This document shows, piece by piece, positions 1 through 8,762 of a stretch of 64,000 bases of DNA (the first letter of the stretch is position 1; each line of letters begins with the position of its first letter). The DNA lies in the NCBI RefSeq assembly GCF_035978755.1, contig NZ_CP108414.1:2604001-2668000 (forward strand). The letters run 5' to 3'. The position numbers were made by a program, and so were the translations under genes. Source of the stretch: Streptomyces sp. NBC_01298. GTDB lineage: Bacteria; Actinomycetota; Actinomycetes; Streptomycetales; Streptomycetaceae. The notes under the pieces were generated by a model. It searched no databases and was not told where the DNA came from. It saw only the letters and a list, made by a program, of their open reading frames with translations.

Positions 1-1241
1 GCGGATTCGCCGAGGAGCCCTGGCAGTTGCTCGCGGCCCGCGCGCTGCAGGGCGTCGGCGGCGCCATCGCCTCGCCGACCTCCCTCGCCCTGGTCACCAC
101 GACCTTCGCCGAGGGCCCCGCGCGCAACCGCGCCTTCGGCGTGTTCGCCGCCGTTTCCGCGGGTGGCGGCGCGGTCGGCCTGCTGGCCGGCGGCATGCTC
201 ACCGAGTGGCTCGACTGGCGCTGGGTCTTCTTCGTCAACGTGCCGATCGGGCTGCTGATCGCGTTCCTGACCCCGCTCTACATCAGCGAGTCCGAGCGCC
301 ACCCGGGCCGCTTCGACATCGCCGGAGCGCTCACCTCCACGGTCGGGATGACCTCGCTGGTCTACGGGTTCATCCGTGCCTCCCAGGACGGCTGGCGCGA
401 CGGCGTGACCATCGGCGCGTTCGTCCTCGCCGTGATCCTGCTCGCGGGCTTCGTGCTCGTCGAGTCACGGGCCGCCGATCCGATCATCCCGCTGCGCATG
501 TTCGCCGATCGCAACCGCACCGGCACCTACGTGATCATGCTCAGCCTCGCCGCCGCGATGTTCGGCATGTTCTTCTTCATCGTCCAGTTCGTGCAGAACG
601 TGCTGGACTTCAGCCCGATCCGATCCGGCATCGGCTTCCTCCCCATCACCGTCGCCATCGTCACCGCCGCCGGACTCTCCCAGCGGCTGCTGCCGCGCTT
701 GGGCCCCAAGCCGTTCATGGTCATCGGATCGGCACTCACCGGCATCGGCCTGACCTGGCTGACCTTCATCGAACCCGACAGCTCCTACGCCTCCGGGGTG
801 TTGGGCCCCATGCTGCTGTTCGGATTCGGCATGGGCCTGAACTTCGTCACCCTCACCCTCACCGCCGTCTCCGGAGTGGCCCCGCAGGAAGCGGGCGCGG
901 CCTCCGGACTCCTCAACGCCAGCCAGCAGGTCGGCGGCTCGCTCGGACTGTCCATCCTGGTCACCGTGTTCGGCACGGCCGGCCGCAACGAGGCCCACCA
1001 GCAGGTCCCCGACTTCATGGCCCACGCCGACCAGGGCCAGGCCGCGGCCTTCCAGCAGACCGGAATGCTGCCCGACCCCTGGGGGGACGCCGTCCTCACG
1101 CAGGGGATCTCCACCTCGTTCATCGCCGCCGTCGCCATGTCGGGACTCGCCCTCGTCACCGCGGTGCTGGTGATCCGGGTGCGCAAGAGCGACCTCGAGG
1201 CTCTGAACGGAGCCGCCGCCCAGGCCGGTCCGGCCGCCTGA
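1..1241 (+). CDS. MFS drug/proton antiporter, DHA2 type (5' end outside window)
   Basis: The reading frame is open from base 3 and stops at 1241, giving 412 visible residues; the start lies before the window. The protein is an inner-membrane exporter of the 14-helix DHA2 branch of the major facilitator superfamily, which pumps drugs or metabolites out using the proton gradient. Supporting features are the ARALQGVGGA segment, the conserved FFVNVPIG segment after the following helix, and a long series of hydrophobic helices to residue 390. The substrate cannot be told from sequence. A strong hairpin follows within 20 bases, so the gene probably ends its transcript alone. The first two or three helices are missing only because of the window edge. 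Confidence 0.9.
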   Translation, partial: GFAEEPWQLLAARALQGVGGAIASPTSLALVTTTFAEGPARNRAFGVFAAVSAGGGAVGLLAGGMLTEWLDWRWVFFVNVPIGLLIAFLTPLYISESERHPGRFDIAGALTSTVGMTSLVYGFIRASQDGWRDGVTIGAFVLAVILLAGFVLVESRAADPIIPLRMFADRNRTGTYVIMLSLAAAMFGMFFFIVQFVQNVLDFSPIRSGIGFLPITVAIVTAAGLSQRLLPRLGPKPFMVIGSALTGIGLTWLTFIEPDSSYASGVLGPMLLFGFGMGLNFVTLTLTAVSGVAPQEAGAASGLLNASQQVGGSLGLSILVTVFGTAGRNEAHQQVPDFMAHADQGQAAAFQQTGMLPDPWGDAVLTQGISTSFIAAVAMSGLALVTAVLVIRVRKSDLEALNGAAAQAGPAA

Positions 1242-1258
1242 GCAGGCGGTCCCGTACG

Positions 1259-1295
1259 AGGGGCCCGGCGCGGGAAGCCTCCGCGCCGGGCCCCT
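1259..1295 (+). terminator. intrinsic terminator after the MFS gene
   Basis: A 14-base-pair stem (1259-1272 with 1282-1295) closes a 9-base loop 18 bases after the MFS stop. The stem is almost all G:C and is not followed by a long T run, as is usual in Streptomyces. It sits between convergent genes and could stop transcripts from both sides. Confidence 0.75.
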
Positions 1296-1336
1296 TCGTG
1301 GGCCGAGACGGTTCGCCGAGACGGTTCCTGGGGCGG

Positions 1337-3028
1337 CTAGTACTCGATCCGGCTCCCGAAGGTTCCCAGGCTCCTGCACTGCTCGTACGAGGCGTTCGCC
1401 CCGTGCTCGCCCAGGATCTCCCGGGCCCGGCGCTCCCCCAGGCTCGTCGCGTACCAGGGTGCGCGGCCGTCCGCCTCCAGTTCCCTGGCGATCCCGCGCA
1501 GGGCGCAGGAACGTTGGGGCTCGGGCAGCCGGTCCAGGGCGGGCACCGCGTCCGCCGACAGCGACTGGAAGTAGGCCAGGTCGATCTTTCCGGACCGCTC
1601 GTACCGCGTGACGTTGCCCTCCGCGATCACCCCGTCCGGGGACATCAGCCCGAACGCCAGTACGGCCGCCACGGCGCTCCCCGCGACCGCGCGGGGCAGC
1701 CACCGCGCACCGAACAGCCCGCCGGCCATGATCAGTACGATCACCAGCCCGAGCCACAGCTCCATACCGGCGACCGACAGCCGCAGCCTGGTCAGCCCGT
1801 ACGCGTCCACGTACAGGTCCATGCGGCGGAGCGCCGAGGCGACCACCACGAGGGTGAGCGCGCAGAGCGTGCCGAGCACGACGCGCACCAGCCGCCGGTC
1901 GCCGGCTTCCGCGCGCGGGGCCCAGCGCAGGGCCAGCGCGATGACGGCGAGGGTGAGCAGAGTCGCCCAGAGCAGCTGCCAGAAGCCCTGGCGCGCGTAC
2001 GCGGCGTAGGTGAGGCCGGTGGCCTCCAGGACCTTGCGGTAGCCGCCGAAGAGGACGGCGAGCTGGACGGCGTTGAACGCGGCGAAGAGCAGGTTCAGCA
2101 CGACGAGCGGAAGGGCCCATTCGACCCGGGAGCGCGCCTTCCCCGGACGGACCTCGATCCGGTCCCAGCGGGAAGGGGCGGCGCCCGCGCGGGCGACGGC
2201 GATCGCGACGAGCAGACCCAGCGCGAAGAGCAGGAAGCGGACCGGGCCGCCGATGCCGCTGATGTCGGGGGTGAGCCCGCTCAGCAGGTCCGCGAACGCG
2301 GCGTCGGCGGAGGCGAACAGGGTACCGAAGAGGACCAGCAGGACCACCGCCACCACGACTGCCTTCATCACCGGCAGCAACCGCTCCCGGCGCCCCTCGC
2401 CGCGCGAGCGCAGGCCCTGCCAGACCCAGCGCACGCCGAGGACGGCCGAGTCCAGGAGGCCGACCGGGCCGAGCAGGATGCCGGGCCAGGTCCGGCTGCC
2501 GTGCAGGGCCAGGGCGCCGGTCAGAAGGGCCGCGAACAGGGCGGCCGCGGCAGGCCAGGCGGAGGCACGCAGGGCGGGCACGGCGAGCAGCGCGAGACAG
2601 CCGAGCGCCCAGAGGGCGGTCCACGGACGCAGCCCGCGGCCGGCCGCACGGGCCGCCGCGTGGGCGGCGACGAGCGCGGGCACCACCGCGAGGAGCAGAC
2701 CCGGGCCGAGCCCCTCGCCGAGGAGCAGGGAGACGGCGATGCCGGAGGCGAGCACGGCGCCCAGCACGACGGCCGGCACCGGTCCGACGGCGGCCGGGCG
2801 CGCGGCCTCGGCCCAGGCGAGCGGGGCCATCGACCAGGCACCGGAGGCGGCGCGCTCCTTGCGCGTCTGGTGCCTCTGCCAGCCCTTGGGATCCCACCCC
2901 GGCGGCGCGGGTGGAGTGGCGTTCCCCGTCCCGGTGTTTCCTGTCCCGGTGTTTCCTGTCCCGGTGTTCCCCGTCCCGGCGTTCCCCGTCCCGGTGTTTC
3001 CCGCACCGCCGGTGTTCCCTGCTGACAT
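1337..3028 (-). CDS. DUF4173/DUF4153-like multi-pass membrane protein
   Basis: 563 residues. After about 70 residues the protein is a chain of roughly a dozen hydrophobic helices, so it should sit in the cytoplasmic membrane. The segment with VLFGGYRKVLEATGLTYA and ARQGFWQLLW resembles the conserved core of DUF4173/DUF4153 membrane proteins, whose function is unknown. Residues 4-35 are a low-complexity GNTGT-type repeat encoded by 15-base tandem repeats, followed by a Pro-rich stretch. The soluble C-terminal 90 residues contain a Cys and several Arg/Glu. The gene converges with the MFS gene. The ATG at 3028 is the first start in frame and precedes the repeat; an internal start after the repeat cannot be excluded. 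Confidence 0.75.
   Translation of the reverse strand: MSAGNTGGAGNTGTGNAGTGNTGTGNTGTGNTGTGNATPPAPPGWDPKGWQRHQTRKERAASGAWSMAPLAWAEAARPAAVGPVPAVVLGAVLASGIAVSLLLGEGLGPGLLLAVVPALVAAHAAARAAGRGLRPWTALWALGCLALLAVPALRASAWPAAAALFAALLTGALALHGSRTWPGILLGPVGLLDSAVLGVRWVWQGLRSRGEGRRERLLPVMKAVVVAVVLLVLFGTLFASADAAFADLLSGLTPDISGIGGPVRFLLFALGLLVAIAVARAGAAPSRWDRIEVRPGKARSRVEWALPLVVLNLLFAAFNAVQLAVLFGGYRKVLEATGLTYAAYARQGFWQLLWATLLTLAVIALALRWAPRAEAGDRRLVRVVLGTLCALTLVVVASALRRMDLYVDAYGLTRLRLSVAGMELWLGLVIVLIMAGGLFGARWLPRAVAGSAVAAVLAFGLMSPDGVIAEGNVTRYERSGKIDLAYFQSLSADAVPALDRLPEPQRSCALRGIARELEADGRAPWYATSLGERRAREILGEHGANASYEQCRSLGTFGSRIEY
2928..3002. repeat. 15-bp tandem repeat, 5 units, coding
   Basis: Five 15-base units (2928, 2943, 2958, 2973, 2988) with only T/C changes encode repeated Gly-Asn-Thr-Gly-Thr in the N-terminus of the DUF4173-like protein. 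The unit is a whole number of codons, so copy-number change would keep the frame. Confidence 0.85.
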
Positions 3029-3182
3029 CGGGTTCCCCTCCCCTGTCGGCCTCCCCCTGCCGTGGGGCGGGGAAGGCGAAGCCGACAGGGTAGGCCGGTC
3101 CTATGCAGTTTTGAACAGGCTCAAAAGATGCCTGTGGCAGGACCGTGACAAACGGAGGGTCACCCCTCGCACCGCCACCCCG

Positions 3183-4097
3183 CTACCCCGCCGCCTCCGG
3201 CAGCCAGGCCGGCAGCGCCTCGGTCCGGGCCAGCCAGGCCGACGGCAGCACCGCGTCCCCGCGTGCGCCCAGCACTCCGCCGACGATCGCGCAGGTCGTG
3301 TCCACGTCTCCGCCCACCTGGGCGGTGGTCCAGAAGGCCCGCTCGTAGTCCTCCAGACCCCGCGCCGCCGACCACAGGGCGAACGGCACGGTGTCGTGGG
3401 CGCTGGTGCGCCGTCCGCAGCCCAGTACGGCGGCCACCGTGGTCGCGTCGCCGTAGTCGAGCATGTCGCGCGCCCGCCGCACACCGGCGCCCACCGCGCT
3501 CCGCGGGACGAGCGCGATCACCCCGTCCAGCAGGTCCGCGGCCTTCGGCGGCCCGGCCGGATCGGCCGCCAGCGCGGCCGCGGCGGCCACGGCCATCGCG
3601 CCGCACACCGCCTCGCGGTGCTGGTGGGTGGTGTAGGCGGAGATCTCCGCCTGGTGGGTGGCCTGCTCCGGGTCGTCGGCGTACCAGGCGCCCAGCGGGG
3701 CGACCCGCATGGCCGCGCCGTTGCCCCAGGAGCCCTGGCCGTTGAACAGCTCCGCGGCGAGCGTGCGCCAGTCGGCGCCCTCGCGGACCAGGCGCAGCAT
3801 CCGGTTCACGGCGGGCCCGTAGCCGCGGTCGAAGTCGTGGTGGTGGGCGAAGGAGGCGGCCAGCGCGTCCTGGTCCACCCGGCCGTGCCCGGCGAGCACG
3901 GCCACCACCGAGCAGGCCATCTCGGTGTCGTCGGTCCACTGCCACGGATCGCTGCCCTCGGGCAGCTCGCGCCGCTTGAGCAGCGGGTAGTTCACGGGGA
4001 CGAAGTACTGGGAACCCAGTGCGTCGCCCAGGGCCAGCCCGCGGAGGCTGGCCATGGCGCGTGCGTAGCGCCCTTCGGGAGAGGAGTCAGCGGTCAT
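3183..4097 (-). CDS. ADP-ribosylglycohydrolase family protein (DraG-like)
   Basis: 304 residues from the ATG at 4097, chosen because the longer in-frame start at 4145 would overlap the upstream phosphatase gene. The protein belongs to the ADP-ribosylglycohydrolase family, which removes ADP-ribose from proteins or small molecules using two Mg2+ ions. The metal-binding motifs are visible: GDALG at 24-28, WTDDTEM at 54-60 and GDVDTT near residue 265. These three match the usual positions of the family, so it should be active; the substrate is unknown. It lies 11 bases behind the histidine phosphatase gene and is probably co-transcribed with it. Confidence 0.88.
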   Translation of the reverse strand: MTADSSPEGRYARAMASLRGLALGDALGSQYFVPVNYPLLKRRELPEGSDPWQWTDDTEMACSVVAVLAGHGRVDQDALAASFAHHHDFDRGYGPAVNRMLRLVREGADWRTLAAELFNGQGSWGNGAAMRVAPLGAWYADDPEQATHQAEISAYTTHQHREAVCGAMAVAAAAALAADPAGPPKAADLLDGVIALVPRSAVGAGVRRARDMLDYGDATTVAAVLGCGRRTSAHDTVPFALWSAARGLEDYERAFWTTAQVGGDVDTTCAIVGGVLGARGDAVLPSAWLARTEALPAWLPEAAG

Positions 4098-4108
4098 CGC
4101 GCGCCACT

Positions 4109-4768
4109 CTAGCCGTCCAGGTCGTAAGGCTCGGGTGTGGTCCACCGCTCAAACGGGCGGTCCATCCGGTACCGGCCGTCGGAGCCCAGCATCAGCACCC
4201 GGTACTCCCCGTTGCACGGGTTGGACAGGGCCTCGAACTCGGCCACGGACCAGTGGAACCAGCGCATGCAGAACAGCCGCATCGTCAGGCCGTGGGTCAC
4301 GAGGAGCACGTTCTCCGGGTGGTCCGGGGCCTCGAAGCTGCGGTAGAGGCTCTCCAGGAAGGCCCCGACCCGGTCGTACACGTCCGCGCCCGACTCCCCC
4401 TGTGCGAAGCGGTAGAAGAAGTGCCCGTAGGCGTCCCGGTACGCCTTCTGCAGCCGTACCTCCTCCCGCTCCTGCCAGTTCCCCCAGTCCTGCTCGCGCA
4501 GCCTCGGCTCCTCGCGCATCCGTACGCGCGTGGGGTCCAGGCGCAGCTCGCGGAAGGTCTGCAGGGTCCGGCGGTAGGGGGAGACGTACGCGCTGACGTG
4601 CTCGTCCCCGAAGAGTTCGCGCAGGCGTACGCCGGCCTCCGCCGCCTGCTCGCGGCCGGTGGGGGTCAGCCGGAGGGCGTGGTCGGGCTCCCGCTCGTAC
4701 ACCGTGTCATCGGCATTGCCCTCCGATTCCCCGTGCCGGACAAGGACGATGCGCCGTGGTCGAACCAT
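4109..4768 (-). CDS. histidine phosphatase superfamily protein
   Basis: 219 residues, cytoplasmic. The N-terminus has the signature RHGESEGN at residues 11-18, with the catalytic His that takes the phosphate; the YVSPYRRTLQT segment and a second His in LLVTHGLTMRLF complete the usual active-site set of the phosphoglycerate mutase-like superfamily. Members dephosphorylate sugars, nucleotides or proteins, and the sequence does not settle which. The ATG start is followed at once by the first beta strand (IVLVRHG), which fits a true start. The ADP-ribosylglycohydrolase gene begins 11 bases after the stop, so the two probably form one transcript. Confidence 0.9.
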   Translation of the reverse strand: MVRPRRIVLVRHGESEGNADDTVYEREPDHALRLTPTGREQAAEAGVRLRELFGDEHVSAYVSPYRRTLQTFRELRLDPTRVRMREEPRLREQDWGNWQEREEVRLQKAYRDAYGHFFYRFAQGESGADVYDRVGAFLESLYRSFEAPDHPENVLLVTHGLTMRLFCMRWFHWSVAEFEALSNPCNGEYRVLMLGSDGRYRMDRPFERWTTPEPYDLDG

Positions 4769-4897
4769 CCCACGACCCTATTCGGCCACCGCCGGGCACA
4801 CCGACCGGGGCTCGCCGGTCGGACCCGGCGGCCATACAGTCAGGTCGTCAGCCAGGTCCTCGGGCAGGTCGCCACCCAGGCCGTCAGCCAGGCCGCG

Positions 4898-5503
4898 TCA
4901 CACCGTCCAGGACGGTTCGAGGTCGACGACGTCCCCGGTGAGGGCCTCGACGTCGGCCTGGATCTGGGCCCGCAGCGACAGCCGCTCCACGCGCTCCTGC
5001 CGGTACTTGCCGTGTTCGGCCGCCGCGTGCCACATCGACAGCACCAGGAACTCGCGGCCCGGAGCCTCGCCGAAGAGGCCCCGGACCATGCCGGGCGATC
5101 CCGCCATGGCCGGGTTCCAGACCTTCTCCTGCATGAGCGCGAAATGGTCCACGCGACCCTCCCGCACCCGGGTGTGGGCGACCCGGACGACGTCGGCGTC
5201 GGTGAAGCGCGGCTCGAAGCCGGTCTTCACGTCGAAGCGGTGGTCGAAGAGCGTGACCCGCGCGTCGGTGTAGGTGCCGTTCTGCGAAGCGGCCAGCCGG
5301 TCGTGGGAGCGGGCCATGAAGGAGTCGTAGAAGGAACGGCTCTCCCAGAAGGTGAAGACGTGCGCCACCCCCTGCCGGCCCCGGCTCCAGCCGCCGCCCT
5401 GCCCCCGGAATCCCGGTTCGCCGGGGAGCCCGGCCCATTTGCGCTGCCCGCGCTCGAACCCGCGTCGGTCCGTCACCGTGCAGCGAATCCACTTGACCAG
5501 CAC
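4898..5503 (-). CDS. YdbC/DUF4937-like protein
   Basis: 201 residues from a GTG at 5503; the frame is open further upstream but that would run into the N-acetyltransferase gene. The protein starts LVKWIRCTV and has pieces such as VFTFWESRSFYDSFM and VLSMWHAAAEHGKY, the pattern of YdbC-type conserved hypothetical proteins carrying two ferredoxin-like (dimeric alpha-beta barrel) halves. No catalytic motif is evident. It starts 32 bases after the stop of the N-acetyltransferase gene on the same strand, so co-transcription is likely. Function is unknown. Confidence 0.75.
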   Translation of the reverse strand: MLVKWIRCTVTDRRGFERGQRKWAGLPGEPGFRGQGGGWSRGRQGVAHVFTFWESRSFYDSFMARSHDRLAASQNGTYTDARVTLFDHRFDVKTGFEPRFTDADVVRVAHTRVREGRVDHFALMQEKVWNPAMAGSPGMVRGLFGEAPGREFLVLSMWHAAAEHGKYRQERVERLSLRAQIQADVEALTGDVVDLEPSWTV

Positions 5504-5535
5504 TGCGCCATCGTACGGGCCCGGCGGGGCCCGGG

Positions 5536-6360
5536 TCAGTCCTCGGCGCGGTATAGCCGAAGGAGTTCGGCCTCGTCCCGCTCGGACAGCCGAATCCCGA
5601 ACTCCCGCCCGAGCAGGGCGAGCAGTTCCCCGGCAGGCACCTCCCGCCGCTCGATCCGCCCGTCGGGCAGCAGCCGGGACAGCTCCCGCCCCACGAGGGC
5701 CAGGCGCTCGGAGTCGGCCTGCTTCTGGACGACGACCCGGCCGACGAAGGAGGAGCGGGGGTGCGAGGAGCTGTAGTGGTTCAGCACCACGTAGTCGACG
5801 GGGTGGTAGGGCTGCGGGGAGAAGGCGTACAGGTCCCGCCAGACGCCCTCGCGCGGTACGCACAGCACGAGGACCCCGCCCGCCTCCTCCCGGACGCGGA
5901 ACACCCACTCCCCCTGCCGCACTTCGGCGCCGGGGCGCGCCAGCGGCACGGGTTCGCGCGGCCCCTGCCACCCGAACCCGGCGTCGCAGAGCCAGGGCTC
6001 CCCCTCGACGGTGACGACGAGGACGGCGTGCGTCACCGCGGTCAGGGCGTCCCCCCGGGTGCGGTTGCGGGCGCCGCGTCCCGAGACCTCGAAGCCGATC
6101 CGCTCCAGGGCGGCGGCCAGCAGGGTGTTCTGCTCGTAGCAGTACCCGCCGCGGCGCTCGTGCACGAGCTTGTCCTCGACCGTCTTGACGTCCAGCCCGA
6201 CGGGGCGGCCGAACAGTACGTCCAGGCTCTCGAAGGTGATCGCACCGGCGTGGGCCCGGTGTACTGCCTTCAACGTCGCGAGGTCCGCCCGGAGTTCCCC
6301 GCCCGCCCAGCCGATCCTCGCCAAGTAGGCGTCCAGGTCCAGCTCGTCACCGCTCCACAT
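5536..6360 (-). CDS. arylamine N-acetyltransferase
   Basis: 274 residues, the usual length of bacterial NATs. It transfers acetyl from acetyl-CoA to arylamines or hydrazines, or in secondary metabolism forms amides from aminobenzoate-type starters. The Cys-His-Asp triad is visible: Cys74 in RGGYCYEQN, His111 in VTHAVLVV and Asp126 in CDAGFGW. The start MWSGDELDLDAYL is typical of the family, which opens with an acidic DLxxYLxRIG motif. No biosynthetic genes lie nearby, so a detoxifying or housekeeping role is more likely, by inference. Confidence 0.93.
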   Translation of the reverse strand: MWSGDELDLDAYLARIGWAGGELRADLATLKAVHRAHAGAITFESLDVLFGRPVGLDVKTVEDKLVHERRGGYCYEQNTLLAAALERIGFEVSGRGARNRTRGDALTAVTHAVLVVTVEGEPWLCDAGFGWQGPREPVPLARPGAEVRQGEWVFRVREEAGGVLVLCVPREGVWRDLYAFSPQPYHPVDYVVLNHYSSSHPRSSFVGRVVVQKQADSERLALVGRELSRLLPDGRIERREVPAGELLALLGREFGIRLSERDEAELLRLYRAED

Positions 6361-6438
6361 GGCTTCCCCGTTCTGCGCATCACGGATTCGCGGGGCGTTC
6401 CCCGTCCCCGCCTCACACCATCATCCCGGCACGGAAAA

Positions 6439-6465
6439 CGGGGACCGGCACCCGCCCGGTCCCCG
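6439..6465 (-). terminator. terminator between methyltransferase and NAT genes
   Basis: A perfect 10-base stem (6439-6448 with 6456-6465, core GGGGACCGG/CCGGTCCCC) closes a 7-base loop 30 bases after the methyltransferase stop and upstream of the NAT start. It most likely ends the methyltransferase transcript. Confidence 0.75.
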
Positions 6466-6494
6466 CTCCTTCGACTACCCGGTCAGATCGGCGG

Positions 6495-7235
6495 TCAGGC
6501 GCGGCAGCGCAGCATCTCCAGCGGGGGGTTGGCGTGGAGGTCCGCCCAGTGGTCCGCGCCGAACTCGCGCAGACCGGCCTCCGACACCTCCAGCGGGACC
6601 CAGGTCAGCTCGCTGAACCCGGCCGCCTCCAGGGACTTCTCGTAGACCTCGCGACGCGGGCGGTTGGCGACGAAGGAAACCGGCGGTTCGAGCAGCGCCG
6701 TAGTCCTGACCTTCGGTCCGGTCTCGCCCTCTTCGCCGGTGAGCACGCTGCGGAAGCCGTACTTCTCCGGCGTCGGCCCGTCGAAGCGGTAGTCGGGCGA
6801 CTGGTTGAGCAGGAACAGCTCCGCGCCGGGCTTCAGGCTCCGGTGGATGTTGCGGCACATCAGCTCGGTGGTGGCGGTGTCCGGCGCGTAGTTGAGCAGC
6901 TGGACCGCCAGACCGATGTCGAAGCGCTGCTCGAAGGCCCGCAGTTCGGACGCGTCGCCCACCTCGTAGCGCACACCCAGCGGATTGTGCTCCTCCAGCT
7001 TCTGCGCGACGGCGACCATCTCGCCGGAGATGTCGATGCCGAGCACGTCCGCGGCGCCGCGCCGCTTGAACTCGCGGCTGTAGAAGCCGGTGCCGGAAGC
7101 CAGGTCGAGGACCGACTTGCCGCTCACGTCCCCGACCAGCGCCAGGAAACCGGGCACCACCACGTACTGCTCCAGGGGCAGGGCCTTGAATCCCTCGTAG
7201 GCCTCGCCTATCTCGTCATACTGCTGTGCACTCAT
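6495..7235 (-). CDS. class I SAM-dependent methyltransferase
   Basis: 246 residues. The SAM-binding motif I is VLDLASGTG at residues 42-50, followed by the acidic motif-II residue in LGIDIS and a GDASEL motif, as in class I Rossmann-fold methyltransferases of the UbiE/toxin methylase type. The acceptor is unknown. The gene stands alone, with a terminator just after it and a second hairpin more than 150 bases upstream. Similar stand-alone methyltransferases are common in Streptomyces and often act on natural products, but nothing here proves that. Confidence 0.88.
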   Translation of the reverse strand: MSAQQYDEIGEAYEGFKALPLEQYVVVPGFLALVGDVSGKSVLDLASGTGFYSREFKRRGAADVLGIDISGEMVAVAQKLEEHNPLGVRYEVGDASELRAFEQRFDIGLAVQLLNYAPDTATTELMCRNIHRSLKPGAELFLLNQSPDYRFDGPTPEKYGFRSVLTGEEGETGPKVRTTALLEPPVSFVANRPRREVYEKSLEAAGFSELTWVPLEVSEAGLREFGADHWADLHANPPLEMLRCRA

Positions 7236-7383
7236 CGTGTTCTCCCCCGTGGTTCGTCGTATTCACGGCCTCGGCCCCCATCACCGGGGTCCGCCTCGGC
7301 CTCGACGGGCAGTCTTCCCCCACCCCGGCGGACCGCCGTACTGGCAAAACCCACAAAGATCATTGCCGCGCACAGGGCACAAA

Positions 7384-7490
7384 CACGACGAAGGGGACCG
7401 GCCTCAGTCCGGCCCCCTTCGTGAAGCTGCTGGTCAGCTGCCTGCGCGGGGCTACACACCGGATGGTGCGTCCGGCGCGACCCCGCCCGA
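7384..7490. repeat. terminator-containing direct repeat, copy A
   Basis: This block aligns with 9382-9475 over about 100 bases. Shared pieces include CACGACGAAGGGGACCG, CCCCTTCGTG, AGCTGCTGGTCAGCT and GGGCTAC, with small indels. The two copies flank two genes of unknown function in the same orientation. Inside is a hairpin (7388-7401 with 7409-7422, one mismatch in 14) that can terminate transcription of the gene ending at 7525. Confidence 0.75.
7388..7422 (-). terminator. terminator hairpin inside repeat copy A
   Basis: A 14-base stem with one A-C mismatch closes a 7-base loop about 100 bases after the stop of the 371-residue gene. It is a diverged partner of the perfect hairpin at 9386-9420. 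Confidence 0.7.
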
Positions 7491-7524
7491 TGTACTGGCG
7501 GAGACCACCTCTTCCTGGCGTGCG

Positions 7525-8640
7525 CTATTCCTCGGCATCCGGCTCGCGATCGGGGAACGCACGCAGCCTCAACTGTGGCGCCCTGTGGTCGGCGAGCCAC
7601 CGCATCCGATGGTCATCCGCCGCGAAGCCGGCGCGAGCGGTGTGGGTCCACTCCTCCCGGTCGAGGACCTTGAGGTACGTCGACCGGAGCTCTTCCTGCT
7701 GCGCCGCGGTGCACCCGGCAGCCTTGGGAGGCTTCGTGGTCAGGTGCTGAGTGAGCAGCGCGATCGTGAAGTAGCGCTCGATGGTCGGGCTGAGCGCACC
7801 CACATGTCGAGCATGAGCTTCCAGGACCATTCCCGAATGGGGGTAGTGAGCGAGGGTGAGCCCCATCCCCCCGCAGTCGCTCATCAGATGGAGCAGGCGA
7901 CCGACATGGTCGACCATCTCGCTGTCGGAATCGAGGTCCGCGAGCGCCTCATGGAGCTTGGCGACTGTGGCGACCTTGCCGGCGAAGTATCCGTTGAGGA
8001 AGTCACCGTCACAGGCCCGGCGAAGCAGCCAGGAGCGGGCAGTCGGATCGTCGAGTCCGCAGAGTGCTTCAACGACATAGACGCGTCCCCAGCCTGTGAC
8101 TCGCTCGGCGAGCCAGAGCAGGGCTTCGACTCCTCCTGTCTGCCGTTCGAAGGCGTGTGCCGCCAGCGGCCCGAAGCGGTCGGAGAGCAGCCCGATCGTC
8201 TGGATCAGCGGGATGTCGTCAGCCGTTCCCACAACGGCGAGCAGGGCAAGCCCTACGGTGACTGAGCAGCGATCGGTGCCATGGCGGACGAGCCAGCGGC
8301 CCGTTTGACGAGCGCGTACTGTGTCCGCCCGCTCAGCCGCGGCGGCGATGTGCTCGTTGTGGTGAAACGGGATGTAGACGTCGCGGAAGACGTCGGCCAG
8401 TTCGCTGGGGAGGGCCGAGGCCCTCGCGAAATGCACGTCCAGAATGAGCGCGACGTCCTTGCCGGCCGAGTGCCGGTCTTTGGGCGCCTTCGAGCCTCGG
8501 CGACGGTGCGACGCGTCGTCGGGAAAGGGGTACCCATCGCGCGGAAGCGGCTCATCCGGAACCAGTCGGTGCAGCCGCAGCGCGTGGTCGAACAGGGTTG
8601 TCGGTGATCCGGGCAGTCCCATCCCGGTCGTCTCGCTCAT
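7525..8640 (-). CDS. unrecognised protein, alpha-helical repeat-like
   Basis: 371 residues; I do not recognise the family. The composition is soluble, with many short Leu/Ala-rich amphipathic helices (for example TVGLALLAVVGT, PLAAHAFERQTG, VYVVEALCGLDD, FAGKVATVAKLHEAL), which suggests a HEAT/ARM-like helical array. There is no signal peptide, membrane segment or catalytic motif. Its coding DNA uses more AT-ending codons than the surrounding genes, hinting at a different history. With the next gene it is bracketed by two copies of a terminator-bearing repeat. Confidence 0.6.
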   Translation of the reverse strand: MSETTGMGLPGSPTTLFDHALRLHRLVPDEPLPRDGYPFPDDASHRRRGSKAPKDRHSAGKDVALILDVHFARASALPSELADVFRDVYIPFHHNEHIAAAAERADTVRARQTGRWLVRHGTDRCSVTVGLALLAVVGTADDIPLIQTIGLLSDRFGPLAAHAFERQTGGVEALLWLAERVTGWGRVYVVEALCGLDDPTARSWLLRRACDGDFLNGYFAGKVATVAKLHEALADLDSDSEMVDHVGRLLHLMSDCGGMGLTLAHYPHSGMVLEAHARHVGALSPTIERYFTIALLTQHLTTKPPKAAGCTAAQQEELRSTYLKVLDREEWTHTARAGFAADDHRMRWLADHRAPQLRLRAFPDREPDAEE

Positions 8641-8762
8641 CGGCGGACGGAGGACTCGATTCTCTTGATCATGGCCAAGAGGATGTCACGACAACGGTTG
8701 CCGCAACAAGCCGTCGACGCAGCGGCTCGTCGCATCGGGCACAACAGCGAGCAGGCACAAAA

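Noticed and set aside
206..3025. 939-residue plus-strand open frame
   Set aside because: It runs antisense or out of frame through the MFS and DUF4173-like genes, is Arg/His/Gln-rich without any domain, and is a product of high GC.
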